DNA from: Dactylosporangium sp. AC04546
GTDB taxonomy: Bacteria > Actinomycetota > Actinomycetes > Mycobacteriales > Micromonosporaceae
Assembly (NCBI RefSeq): GCF_022095675.1
Contig: NZ_JAHYSG010000020.1
Span: 1 to 64,000 of the forward strand
Length of the DNA stretch: 64,000 nt
Direction: 5' to 3'
In this document: positions 46,803-54,408 of the stretch, piece by piece
Numbering within the stretch: the first letter of the stretch is position 1
How the letters are laid out: each line of letters opens with the position of its first letter
Translations under genes and position numbers: made by a program
The notes under the pieces: generated by a model
Databases searched by the model: none
What the model saw: only the letters and a program-made list of their open reading frames with translations
What the model was told of the DNA's origin: nothing

Positions 46803-48038
46803 ATGACTTCCGTTGCGGTTCCCGCCGGCGCTGACCCGCGCCGGCTGCTCACCGACGGCAACCTCTCCCTGTCCCGCCGAGGTCTCATCACGGCCGCGCT
46901 GGCCGCCGGCATCACCGTCCCGCTCGGCCTCGGGGGGCGAGCGTCGGCGGCCCCGGCGGCGGGTCCCGGCGGCCCACCCCGGCTGGTGCTGCCCCTGCCG
47001 ACCGGGCCGTTCCCGGTCGGCACGGTCGCCCTGCGCCTCGTCGACCGGTCCCGGCCGGACCCGTACGCCGGCCCGGGGCGTTTCCGCGAGCTGATGGTCA
47101 GCGTCTGGTACCCGGCCCGCGACGCCGCCCGCTACCCGCGGGCGCAGTGGATGCCCGAGGCGTCCATGCGCGCACTGCTCGCGGGCAACGGCCTGCCCGG
47201 CGACGCGGCGCTGGCGCCGATCACCGCGGGCCGTCTGGGCGCACCGGTGCGGCGCACGGGCGAGCGGCTGCCGGTTGTGGTGTTCTCGCACGGCGCGCAC
47301 GACCAGCGCGCCAGCCACACGACCGTCGTGCAGGAGCTGGCCAGCCACGGCTACGTGGTGCTCACCGTCGCCCACACCTACGACACCTACGTCGAGTTTC
47401 CCGACGGCCGGGTCCTCGAGCCGGACAGGGAGATCCCGATGGGCTCGCGGGACTTCGCCGACGACATCCCGTTCGTCCTGGACCGCGTCGAGGACCTCGC
47501 CGCCGGGCGCAACCCCGATGCCGACGGCCGGCCGCTGCCGGCCGGCCTGCGCGGCGCCCCCGACCCGCGGAGCATCGGCGTCTTCGGCGCGTCGAAGGGC
47601 GCCACGGCGACCGTCTGGGCGATGCTCGCGGACCCGCGCATCCGGGCCGGGCTGAGCCTCGACGGCCCGATGGAGCCGAGGGTCGAGAGCGACATCGACC
47701 GGCCCGTCATGCTGGTGAGCGCCGCCTACCCCCGCACCGAGGAGCCGGTCGCCCAGGCCTGGTCGCACCTGACCGGGTGGCGGCGCAACATCGAGGCCGA
47801 CGGCGCCGTCCACACCTCGTTCGGCGACTACAAGGTGCTGCTGACGCAGCTGGCGCCGATCGTCGGCATGAGCGACGAGGCGCTGCGCGACTGGGTCGGC
47901 ACCATCCCGCCGGCCCGCGCGGTGCGCATCCAGCAGGCCTACCCGCTCGCCTTCTTCGACCAGCACCTGCGCCACCGGCGGCAGCGCCTGCTCGAGGGCC
48001 CCAGCCGCGCCTTCCCCGAGGTGCGGTTCATTCCGTGA
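46803..48038 (+). CDS. Tat-exported alpha/beta hydrolase (PAF-acetylhydrolase-like)
   Basis: A 411-residue exported hydrolase. A twin-arginine signal (SLSRRGLITAALAAGITVPLG, about 21-45) ends ASA-APAAG. The alpha/beta-hydrolase core includes the oxyanion segment LPVVVFSHGAHDQRASH, the nucleophile elbow GVFGASKGA (Ser of GASKG), SLDGPM and a late His in GAVHTSFGDYK. This order fits the PAF-acetylhydrolase/dienelactone-hydrolase-like lipase group. It would release acids or peptides outside the cell for the importer. It stands alone after the E1 gene with its own upstream repeat and ends at a strong terminator. Confidence 0.85.
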   Translation: MTSVAVPAGADPRRLLTDGNLSLSRRGLITAALAAGITVPLGLGGRASAAPAAGPGGPPRLVLPLPTGPFPVGTVALRLVDRSRPDPYAGPGRFRELMVSVWYPARDAARYPRAQWMPEASMRALLAGNGLPGDAALAPITAGRLGAPVRRTGERLPVVVFSHGAHDQRASHTTVVQELASHGYVVLTVAHTYDTYVEFPDGRVLEPDREIPMGSRDFADDIPFVLDRVEDLAAGRNPDADGRPLPAGLRGAPDPRSIGVFGASKGATATVWAMLADPRIRAGLSLDGPMEPRVESDIDRPVMLVSAAYPRTEEPVAQAWSHLTGWRRNIEADGAVHTSFGDYKVLLTQLAPIVGMSDEALRDWVGTIPPARAVRIQQAYPLAFFDQHLRHRRQRLLEGPSRAFPEVRFIP

Positions 48039-48046
48039 CGGTGAGA

Positions 48047-48090
48047 GCGGCGGCCCACCCGGGAGACTTCGGGTGGGCCGCCGCCGTTTT
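48047..48090. terminator. Bidirectional intrinsic terminator
   Basis: A perfect 15-bp stem (48047-48061 with 48070-48084), an 8-base loop GGAGACTT and a TTTT run at 48087-48090 separate the hydrolase gene from the convergent minus-strand operon. Confidence 0.9.
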
Positions 48091-48092
48091 CC

Positions 48093-49061
48093 TCAGTAAC
48101 CCAGCTCGGGCTGCCGCTTGGTGCCTGCCAGCGGCGCCCCGGCCAGGAAACGGTCGAGGTTGGCGCGGAAGTCGGCGCCCAGGCGCTGCAGGTTGCCCGA
48201 GCCCCGGAACGACGTGTGCGGGGTGATCGTCGTGTTCGGCAGGTCCCACAGCCGGTGCTCCGCCGGCAGTGGCTCCTCCTCGAACACGTCGAGGACGGCG
48301 CCGCCGATCCGGCCGGCGTGCATCGCCTCGACGAGCGCGTCCTCGACGACCAGCGCGCCGCGGCCGACGTTGACCAGCACCGCGCTCGGCCGCATGGCCG
48401 CGAAGTGCTCCGCCCCGAAGAAGTACCGGTTCTCCGAGGTGAGCGGCATCGCCAGTACCACCGCGTCCGCCTCGGGCAGGAGCGCGAGGTGCTCGCCGAA
48501 CGCCAGCACCCGCGTGAAGCCGTCGACGGGGGAGCCCGTGCGGTTGACGCCGATCACGGTGGCGCCCAGGGCGCTCGCGCGCCACGCCACCTCGGAGCCG
48601 ATCCCGCCGGTGCCGAAGACCAGCATCGTGCTGCCGATGACGTCCTTGCCGACCAGGCGGATCCACTCGTGCCGCTGCTGGGCCTCCCGCAGCGCCGGGA
48701 ACGCCCGGCCGTGCATGAGCACCGCCCCGATGACGTACTCGGCGATCGGCACGTTGTAGGAGTTCGGCGAGCGGGTGTAGATCAGGCCCTCGTCGAGGCG
48801 GCGTCGCCAGACCTCGCCGCCCACCCAGTCGAAGCCGGCCGCGGTGATCTGCACCCAGCGCAGCCGGTCGCACTTGCTCAGCAGCTCCTCGAACGTGTCC
48901 TCGTTCATCGCGCTGCGGAGGATCACCTCGGCGTCGAGCCACTCGTCGCGCACCGGCTCGTCGTCCGGGATCGGCGTGAACCGGCAGTGCGGGTAGTCCG
49001 CCCGCAGCCCCGGAACCAGCTCGGCGAGGTTGGGGGTGAGCAGTACGTGCGGGCCGGTCAC
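48093..49061 (-). CDS. D-2-hydroxyacid dehydrogenase (second copy in the island)
   Basis: A 322-residue NAD-dependent dehydrogenase only distantly like the one at 37628-38596. The Rossmann motif is LVFGTGGIGSEVAWRASALG, the catalytic Arg is in VNVGRGALVVEDALVEAM, the Glu in LDVFEEEPLP and the His in ITPHTSFRG. The N-terminal catalytic lobe includes LRWVQITAAGFDWVGGEVW, as in the GhrA/phosphonate-type group. It is the last gene of its operon and overlaps the tautomerase-like gene by four bases. Confidence 0.9.
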   Translation of the reverse strand: MTGPHVLLTPNLAELVPGLRADYPHCRFTPIPDDEPVRDEWLDAEVILRSAMNEDTFEELLSKCDRLRWVQITAAGFDWVGGEVWRRRLDEGLIYTRSPNSYNVPIAEYVIGAVLMHGRAFPALREAQQRHEWIRLVGKDVIGSTMLVFGTGGIGSEVAWRASALGATVIGVNRTGSPVDGFTRVLAFGEHLALLPEADAVVLAMPLTSENRYFFGAEHFAAMRPSAVLVNVGRGALVVEDALVEAMHAGRIGGAVLDVFEEEPLPAEHRLWDLPNTTITPHTSFRGSGNLQRLGADFRANLDRFLAGAPLAGTKRQPELGY

Positions 49062-49261
49062 GAGCCCTCCTGGGCCTTCTTCTTCCGGTTGTTGTACGTG
49101 ACGCCGCCCTTGGCCCAGTTGTCGTAGGAGACCTCGTAGAGCAGGACGTGGGTGTTCTCACGCGGCGAGCCGTACTTGACCAGCACGTCGGTCAGCTCGG
49201 CGATGATCGCCTCTTTGGTCTCCTGGTCGCGGTGGCCGATTTCGGCCCGGATGATCGCCAT
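49058..49261 (-). CDS. 4-oxalocrotonate-tautomerase-like protein with Ala in place of Pro1
   Basis: A 67-residue protein with the size and beta-alpha-beta layout of 4-oxalocrotonate tautomerase monomers: strand AIIRAEIGH, helix DQETKEAIIAELTDVLVKYG, strand HVLLYEVSYDNWAKGGVTY. In the family the first residue after Met is the catalytic Pro; here the second codon is GCG (Ala). The Arg and aromatic positions are partly kept (NWAKGG). It overlaps the hydroxyacid dehydrogenase gene and follows the TPR gene by 4 bases. Either it works by another mechanism or it has become non-catalytic. Confidence 0.82.
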   Translation of the reverse strand: MAIIRAEIGHRDQETKEAIIAELTDVLVKYGSPRENTHVLLYEVSYDNWAKGGVTYNNRKKKAQEGS

Positions 49262-49265
49262 GTGC

Positions 49266-50132
49266 TCAGTGCTCCTTCGTCGCCGTCGCGAAATCGGGGT
49301 TGCGGGAGTACTCGGACGTGACCGCCAGGTAGGCGAAGGCGTGCGTGACGCCGGTCCGCAGGACGCCGTCGAAGACCTCGCGGGCCTTGGCGACGTCGCC
49401 GTTGTAGTAGTGCCAGTTGCCCAGGCCGTAGCCCTGGGTGACGGTCTTGAGGCTGTCGCCGTCGCACATGGCCCACAGCTGCTCGGGGGTGAGCTCGCCG
49501 GTGTAGAGGCGCATCCGGCCCTCGTAGCCGACCAGGTGGTCCTCGTCGACGACCGTGATCTGCCGGAACCGGTCGAGCACCCGCTCGGCCTCGTCCGCCC
49601 GGCCGAGCCGTCGCAGCGCCATGTACTGCCAGTCCTGCGATGCGACGACCCCCTCCTGATGGCGGGCGGAGCCTTCGGCCGCGCGGAAGCTGAGCAGACA
49701 GCCCTCGAGGTCGCCGTCGAGATACTGGGCGACGCCGAGGTGGTACCACACCGACGTGTGCAGGGTGGTGTTGTACCGCGGCAGCGCGCCCGGGTCGGCG
49801 GCCGCCATCGTCTCGGTGAGGTGCTGGGGCCGCACCGCCCCGGGCCGACCGAGGATCAGGCTGACGACGTCCTTCTCCACCTCGGGCTGGTACATCTCGT
49901 GCTCGTCCTCGACCTCGTCGAGCCGGTCCGCGGCGGCGCGCAGGTCCTCGATCGCGCCGGTGTAGTCGCGGACCGAGATCCGCCGGTGCCCGCGGAAGCG
50001 CAGCAGGCGCGGGTCGCCCGGCTCGAGCTCGAGCGCCTCGCTGAGCAGGGCGACCGCCTCGGCGTGCTTGTTGAGGTAGCCCTTGAGCCGGGCGGCGATG
50101 ATGTAGCGATGGCTCAGGGGGACGTCTTCCAT
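49266..50132 (-). CDS. Tetratricopeptide-repeat protein
   Basis: A 288-residue all-helical protein with several TPR-like units, for example YLNKHAEAVALLSEALELEPGDPRLL, SVRDYTGAIEDLRAAADRLDE, WYHLGVAQYLDGDLEGCLLSFRAAE and WHYYNGDVAKAREVFDGVL. No signal peptide or catalytic motif is visible. It lies in the island's third operon between the binding-protein and tautomerase-like genes, so it may scaffold one of the enzymes. The family gives no specific function. Confidence 0.82.
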   Translation of the reverse strand: MEDVPLSHRYIIAARLKGYLNKHAEAVALLSEALELEPGDPRLLRFRGHRRISVRDYTGAIEDLRAAADRLDEVEDEHEMYQPEVEKDVVSLILGRPGAVRPQHLTETMAAADPGALPRYNTTLHTSVWYHLGVAQYLDGDLEGCLLSFRAAEGSARHQEGVVASQDWQYMALRRLGRADEAERVLDRFRQITVVDEDHLVGYEGRMRLYTGELTPEQLWAMCDGDSLKTVTQGYGLGNWHYYNGDVAKAREVFDGVLRTGVTHAFAYLAVTSEYSRNPDFATATKEH

Positions 50133-50153
50133 GGGGCGCGCCTTTCGGTTGCG

Positions 50154-50184
50154 GCAGGGGGCGCCGTGAGCGGGCGCCCCCTGC
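50154..50184 (-). terminator. Hairpin after the binding-protein gene, probable attenuator
   Basis: A perfect 12-bp stem (50154-50165 with 50173-50184) and 7-base loop lie between the binding-protein stop and the TPR start in the same operon. Such hairpins stabilise the upstream mRNA and reduce read-through, which would give more binding protein than the downstream enzymes. Confidence 0.75.
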
Positions 50185-50190
50185 TGTCGG

Positions 50191-51804
50191 TCAGCGGTTG
50201 AGCCAGAGGTTGCGGTAGAAGCGGTACGTCGGGGTCGGGTCGCCGCGGTAGCCCATGACGTCCTTCTGCACGACGTCGAAGTCGGCGTTGAGGAACGTCA
50301 TCGCCACCGGGCCGCGCTCGGCCAGGATCTTCTCGGCCTGCTGGTAGAGCGCCGCCCGCTTGTCCTTGTCGAGCTCGGAGCGGGCCTGCACGACGAGCGC
50401 CTCGTACTCGGGGTCGCTCCAGTTGCCGTAGTTCAGGCCGCCGCCCTTGAGGAAGCTGGCGGTGAACCGCTCGTCCGGGTCGTAGGTCAGGCCGAAGCCG
50501 GACTGGTACATGTCGAACTCGCCCGACTTGGTCTTCGTGTCGGCGATCGTGGACTCGACCGACTCGATGGTCACCTTGATGCCGATCTTCGCGAGCTGCT
50601 GCTGCTCGACCTCGGCCGAGCGCACCTGGAACGCCGAGGTGGCGATGACCATGAGCTTCGCCTCGAAGCCGTTCGGGAAGCCCACCTCCGTGAGCAGCTG
50701 CTTGGCCTTGTCGATGTCGGCCTTGCCGTAGACCGGCGTGGTGAGCGCGCCGTAGCGGTCCGGCGGCAGGTAGCCCGCGTTGAGCGCGGTGCCGAAGCCG
50801 GAGTTGGCGACGTTGAGGATCTCCTGGCGGTCGAGCGCGTAGAAGATCGCCTGGCGGACCTTCACGTTGTCGTACGGCGCCTTGGACGTGTTGAGCCGCA
50901 GGTGCAGTGACAGCGAGCCGGACCCGCCGTACCACTTGAGCTTCTCGTCGTTCTTCAGCGCGTCGATGAACTCCGGCGCGGGGCGCCAGAGGAAGTCGAC
51001 GGTGCCGCTGCGCACGGCCGCGGCGCGGGCGTTGTCGTCCGGGTTGAACGTGAAGTCCAGCCCGTCGAGGTAGGGCACGCCGGACTGCCAGTACTGGCTG
51101 TGCTTGTCGAGCTTGATGGTCTGCCCGGCCACCCGGGAAGCGATCTTGAACGGGCCGCTGCCGCCGTCGACGGCGGTGTTGAGCCCGCCCTTCTCGTCGA
51201 CCACCGACTTGTCCACGATCGACGACGCGGCGGTGGACAGCAGGGTCAGGATGGCCGCGTTCGGCTTGCTGAGCTTGAGGATCGCCGTGCGCTCGTCGGG
51301 CGTCTCGACCGCGGTGATGCCCTCGTAGCTGCGGGCCCGCGGGGCCCGGGTCGCCGGGTTCTTGATCCGCTCGATCGAGTACTTCACGTCGGCCGAGGTC
51401 ACCTTGCGCCCGCTGTGGAAGTAGGCGTTGTCGCGCAGCTTGAACGTCAGGGTCAGCCCGTCACCGCTCTGCTGCCACGACTCGGCGATGGACGGCTTGA
51501 TCTCGCCGCGGTAGGACTCCACGAGCGACTCGTAGATCTGCTCGTTGATGACGAAGGCCGAGGTCTCGGACATCTTGTGGGGGTCGAGCTCGTTGGCGTC
51601 CAGCCGGATCATGATCCGCAGCCGGCCGCCGGACTTCGGCGTGCCGGAGGGCTGCGTCTCGTCCTCCAGGCGGACGTTCTTGGTGAGGCCGTCGTTGGTG
51701 CTGGTGCCGCTGTCGCTGTTCGGCGGCTCGCCCCCGGAACAGCCGGCCGCGAGCGCCACGACGACGCCCCCCGCCAGCACTGCGGTCATGAATCGCGTTC
51801 TCAT
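50191..51804 (-). CDS. Dipeptide/oligopeptide-binding lipoprotein (SBP_bac_5)
   Basis: A 537-residue extracellular binding protein. The lipobox LAAGC ends at Cys22. The family-5 signature region has LTLTFKLRDNAYFHSGRKVTSADVKYSIERI (about 120-150), followed by QAIFYALDRQEIL and the C-terminal GFGLTYDPDE. ATG 51804 has AGGAG 6 bases upstream; an upstream extension is shadow. It presumably delivers substrate to the DppBCDF-type transporter encoded 7-11 kb away, since no other permease is present. The acidic linker after Cys22 is low-complexity. Confidence 0.95.
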   Translation of the reverse strand: MRTRFMTAVLAGGVVVALAAGCSGGEPPNSDSGTSTNDGLTKNVRLEDETQPSGTPKSGGRLRIMIRLDANELDPHKMSETSAFVINEQIYESLVESYRGEIKPSIAESWQQSGDGLTLTFKLRDNAYFHSGRKVTSADVKYSIERIKNPATRAPRARSYEGITAVETPDERTAILKLSKPNAAILTLLSTAASSIVDKSVVDEKGGLNTAVDGGSGPFKIASRVAGQTIKLDKHSQYWQSGVPYLDGLDFTFNPDDNARAAAVRSGTVDFLWRPAPEFIDALKNDEKLKWYGGSGSLSLHLRLNTSKAPYDNVKVRQAIFYALDRQEILNVANSGFGTALNAGYLPPDRYGALTTPVYGKADIDKAKQLLTEVGFPNGFEAKLMVIATSAFQVRSAEVEQQQLAKIGIKVTIESVESTIADTKTKSGEFDMYQSGFGLTYDPDERFTASFLKGGGLNYGNWSDPEYEALVVQARSELDKDKRAALYQQAEKILAERGPVAMTFLNADFDVVQKDVMGYRGDPTPTYRFYRNLWLNR

Positions 51805-51835
51805 GGGTCTCCTTGACTGATCTCTCAACTCGCGC

Positions 51836-52879
51836 CTACCGGCCGGCCGGGCTCCACGCCTCCCCAAACACCCGCAGCCAGTTGCCGCCGAGGACCTTCG
51901 TCACGTCCGCCGGAGAGAACCCTCCGGCCAGGAGCGCCTCGGTGAAGTTGGGGAAGTGGCCGGCGTCGTCCATGCCGATCGCCCGCCGCTCCTCCCACTT
52001 CCAGTCGCCGAGCAGGCTCTTGAACTCCTTGTCCTTGAGCTGCTCGGCCCGCATCGCCTCGGTGAGCGTCTCGTCGTAGTCGGTGGCGATCGCGACGTGG
52101 TCGACGCCGGCGACCTCCACGACGTGGCTGAGGTGCTCCACGAAGCGGGTCAGGTCCGGACGCCGGGTCGGCTCGTCCGGGTAGTACAGGAACCCCGAGA
52201 GGGTGGTGATGCCGATGACCCCGCCCTGCTCGGCGAGCCGGCGCAGGAACGCGTCGGACTTCGCCCGGATGTGCGGCGACTTGGCGTCGCAGAACGAGTG
52301 CGTGACGACGACCGGCGTCGACGACGCCTCCATGGCGTCGAGCCCGGTGCGCTGCCCGCAGTGCGAGACGTCCACGGCGATGCCGAGCTCGTTCATCGCC
52401 GCGACGAAGATGCGGCCCTTGTGCGTGAGGCCGGCGTCGACGTTCTCCCCGCAGCCGGCGCCGAGCAGGTTCTGCCGCTGGTAGGTCAGCTGGAGGATCC
52501 GCACGCCGAGGTCGTGGAAGGTGCCGAGCAGGTCGAGGTTGACCCCGATCATCTCGGTGTCCTGCGGCCCGAGGATCACGGCCTCCTTGCCCTCGGCCTT
52601 GGCGCGCTCGATGTCGGCGACGCTCAGCGCGAGCATCGCCCGGTCGGCGTGCGCGTCGATCCAGCGGCGGCACCGGTTCACCTCGCGCAGCGCGGTGGTG
52701 GTGTCCGCGTAGGGCGCGGTCACGGTGTGGTTGACGGCGGTGACACCCCCGCGGCGGATGCGGTCGAGGTGTGCGTCGGAGAGCTCGATGACCGTGCTGC
52801 CGTCCACGACGGTGGCCGCGGCGTGCAGGTCGGTCGCGGAAAGGGCGGGGCTTTCCTGGGCGGCAGAGTTCAACGTCAT
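51836..52879 (-). CDS. M19 membrane-dipeptidase-like protein with altered metal site
   Basis: A 347-residue amidohydrolase-fold protein of the renal-dipeptidase family. Family segments include FHDLGVRILQLTYQRQN, GIAVDVSHCGQRT (metal His173), VVVTHSFCDAK (His194) and DHVAIATDYDE (Asp267). The N-terminal H-x-D ligand pair, expected in a 'DGHND' motif, reads DGSTV at 26-30, and the bridging Glu aligns with Gln106. It may use one metal or another substrate class, or be inactive. It has no signal peptide and is the first gene of the operon; TGGAG precedes ATG 52879. Confidence 0.85.
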   Translation of the reverse strand: MTLNSAAQESPALSATDLHAAATVVDGSTVIELSDAHLDRIRRGGVTAVNHTVTAPYADTTTALREVNRCRRWIDAHADRAMLALSVADIERAKAEGKEAVILGPQDTEMIGVNLDLLGTFHDLGVRILQLTYQRQNLLGAGCGENVDAGLTHKGRIFVAAMNELGIAVDVSHCGQRTGLDAMEASSTPVVVTHSFCDAKSPHIRAKSDAFLRRLAEQGGVIGITTLSGFLYYPDEPTRRPDLTRFVEHLSHVVEVAGVDHVAIATDYDETLTEAMRAEQLKDKEFKSLLGDWKWEERRAIGMDDAGHFPNFTEALLAGGFSPADVTKVLGGNWLRVFGEAWSPAGR

Positions 52880-52956
52880 CTCCAGGATCAGATCTCCGGG
52901 ATCAGTGGAAGTTGCCCGACTCTACGAGCAGCGCCAGTTTCCTGTCCATAGATCTT

Positions 52957-53000
52957 ACGAACTCGTCATAAACGAGCTTCGGAACGACGAAATTCGTCGT
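52957..53000. promoter_or_regulatory. Array of Lrp-type palindromes before the peptidase operon
   Basis: A perfect 17-base palindrome ACGACGAA-A-TTCGTCGT (52984-53000) lies next to CTCGT-N5-ACGAG (52962-52976) and a degenerate ACGAACTCGT (52957-52966). Their spacing fits several dimers of a Lrp/AsnC octamer bound side by side. The region lies about 80-120 bases upstream of the peptidase start and shares its core with the site before the Lrp gene. Confidence 0.65.
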
Positions 53001-53075
53001 ATCGGCGGTCATGACTTGTTCGCTACCCGGATGTCGGCGGCGATAAGCACCCAAATCGGCGGCCTTATTTAAGCC

Positions 53076-53105
53076 TTGACTTAATTAAGCCGGTACTGAC
53101 ATAGT
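53076..53105 (+). promoter_or_regulatory. Promoter of the ArsR/SRPBCC operon, leaderless mRNA likely
   Basis: -35 TTGACT (53076-53081), an 18-base spacer and -10 CATAGT (53100-53105) place the transcript start at about 53112, which is the GTG start of the regulator. The 10-base palindrome CTTAATTAAG (53080-53089) overlaps the -35 box and could be the ArsR-type operator for autorepression. Confidence 0.65.
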
Positions 53106-53111
53106 TCCGGG

Positions 53112-53504
53112 GTGCACGCGTTCGACATCCTGGGCGACCCGGTGCGGCGCCGGATCCTGGAGCTGCTCGCCGACGGTGAGCAGGCCGCCGGGGCCGTCAG
53201 CGAGGTCGTCCGGGCCGAGTTCGGCATCTCGCCACCCGCGGTGTCGCAGCACCTGCGAGTGCTGCGGGAGTCGGGGTTCGTCACAGTCCGTCCGGACGGC
53301 ACGCGCCGCCTCTACGCGGTCGAGGCGGCACCGCTGCAGGAGGTCGACATCTGGCTGGAGCGGTTCCGGCAGTTCTGGAGCCAGCGCCTGGACGCATTGA
53401 CCACCGAACTCGCCCGCGGCAAACGCGAACGCCGCGATGAAAACACTGCCGGGACGCCCGGCTCGCCATCAGGGACTGAGTCCGTCACCGAGGAGGACAC
53501 GTGA
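53112..53504 (+). CDS. ArsR-family winged-helix regulator
   Basis: A 130-residue regulator. The winged helix (about 1-90) has FDILGDPVRRRILELLADGE, SPPAVSQHLRVLRESGFVTVRPDGTRRLYAVEA. There are no metal-binding cysteines. This type regularly pairs with SRPBCC/AHSA1 proteins, as here with a GTGA overlap. The C-terminal 35 residues are low-complexity. GTG 53112 coincides with the predicted transcript start. Confidence 0.92.
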   Translation: MHAFDILGDPVRRRILELLADGEQAAGAVSEVVRAEFGISPPAVSQHLRVLRESGFVTVRPDGTRRLYAVEAAPLQEVDIWLERFRQFWSQRLDALTTELARGKRERRDENTAGTPGSPSGTESVTEEDT

Positions 53505-54151
53505 TCGACATCGTGAACCAGATCAACGCCACCCAACGGGAGATCGGCGATCAGGCCGTTGCCACCGGTGCGGGGCGGTCGGTCCTGCTGCGCCGCGTCT
53601 ACGACGCCGCGATCGAGGACGTCTGGAGCGCCTGCACCGACCCGGAGCGGCTCGGCCGATGGCTGGGCCCGGTCGAGGGCGACCTGCGGGTCGGCGGGAC
53701 GTTCCAGCTCAAGGACAACGCCGGTGGCGAGATCCTGCGCTGTGAGGAGCCCCGTCTGATCAAGGTGACCTGGGTCCTCGGCGAGGGGATGCCGACCGAG
53801 GTCGAGGTGCGCCTGGCGCCCACCGACGACGGCGGCACAAGCTTCGAACTGGAGCACGCCTCACCCGCCCAGGTCGTCGACGAGCTCGTGCGCACCTACG
53901 GTCCCGGCGGCACGATCGGCATCGGCTGCGGCTGGGACCTCGCGCTGCTCGGCCTCGACCTCTTCCTGCACGGCGTGCAGTTCGACGCGACCTGGCAGGA
54001 CACCCCCGAGGGAAGGGAATTCGCCACCCGCAGCTGCCACGCGTGGGGACCCGCGATCCAGACCGCCTGGGCGACCAGTGACGACGACATCGCCGCGGCC
54101 ATCGCCTTCGCGGTGCAGCACTTCGCGCCCGCGGCCACCGGCGACCGCTGA
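53501..54151 (+). CDS. SRPBCC (AHSA1/START-like) protein
   Basis: A 216-residue protein. The SRPBCC fold runs about 25-145 (RVYDAAIEDVWSACTDPERLGRWLGPV, GDLRVGGTFQL, EEPRLIKVTWVLG, VEVRLAPTDDGGTSFELEH), making a hydrophobic cavity for a small ligand. A C-terminal helical extension contains GCGWDLALLGLDLFL. It is coupled to the ArsR-type regulator by a four-base overlap, a well-known pair in actinobacteria. Ligand unknown. Confidence 0.9.
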   Translation: MIDIVNQINATQREIGDQAVATGAGRSVLLRRVYDAAIEDVWSACTDPERLGRWLGPVEGDLRVGGTFQLKDNAGGEILRCEEPRLIKVTWVLGEGMPTEVEVRLAPTDDGGTSFELEHASPAQVVDELVRTYGPGGTIGIGCGWDLALLGLDLFLHGVQFDATWQDTPEGREFATRSCHAWGPAIQTAWATSDDDIAAAIAFAVQHFAPAATGDR

Positions 54152-54364
54152 TGACCGACGACGGCACCTCCGCCGCCGGGGCTGCCACCGGTTCGGCGAG
54201 AACGCCTGCTCTTCACCCTGCAGGGGTCGCGCCCGGCGAACGTCGCCTTCGCCGTCGCGATTGCCCTCGCCCTGGCGTGGGCGTCGCTGCTCGCCGCGCA
54301 CCACCGGCCCCCGACCGGCAGCAGCGAGAAGCCGAGCCAAATCACCGGCGCGCAGCCCCGGTGA
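54151..54364 (+). pseudogene. Possible frame-broken small membrane protein
   Basis: ATG 54151 overlaps the preceding stop and opens a frame whose product after about 14 codons becomes arginine-rich and unlikely. The adjacent frame (+1) then reads RERLLFTLQGSRPANVAFAVA and on through a clear membrane helix to TGA 54362-54364, but it has no start codon of its own. A single-base shift around 54180-54200 would join the two into one short membrane protein following the SRPBCC gene. It could be a real mutation, a sequencing error, or chance. Confidence 0.35.
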
Positions 54365-54408
54365 TCCGCTGACGCGACCACGATTATCTACAGTGGAGGA
54401 TTCGCCGT

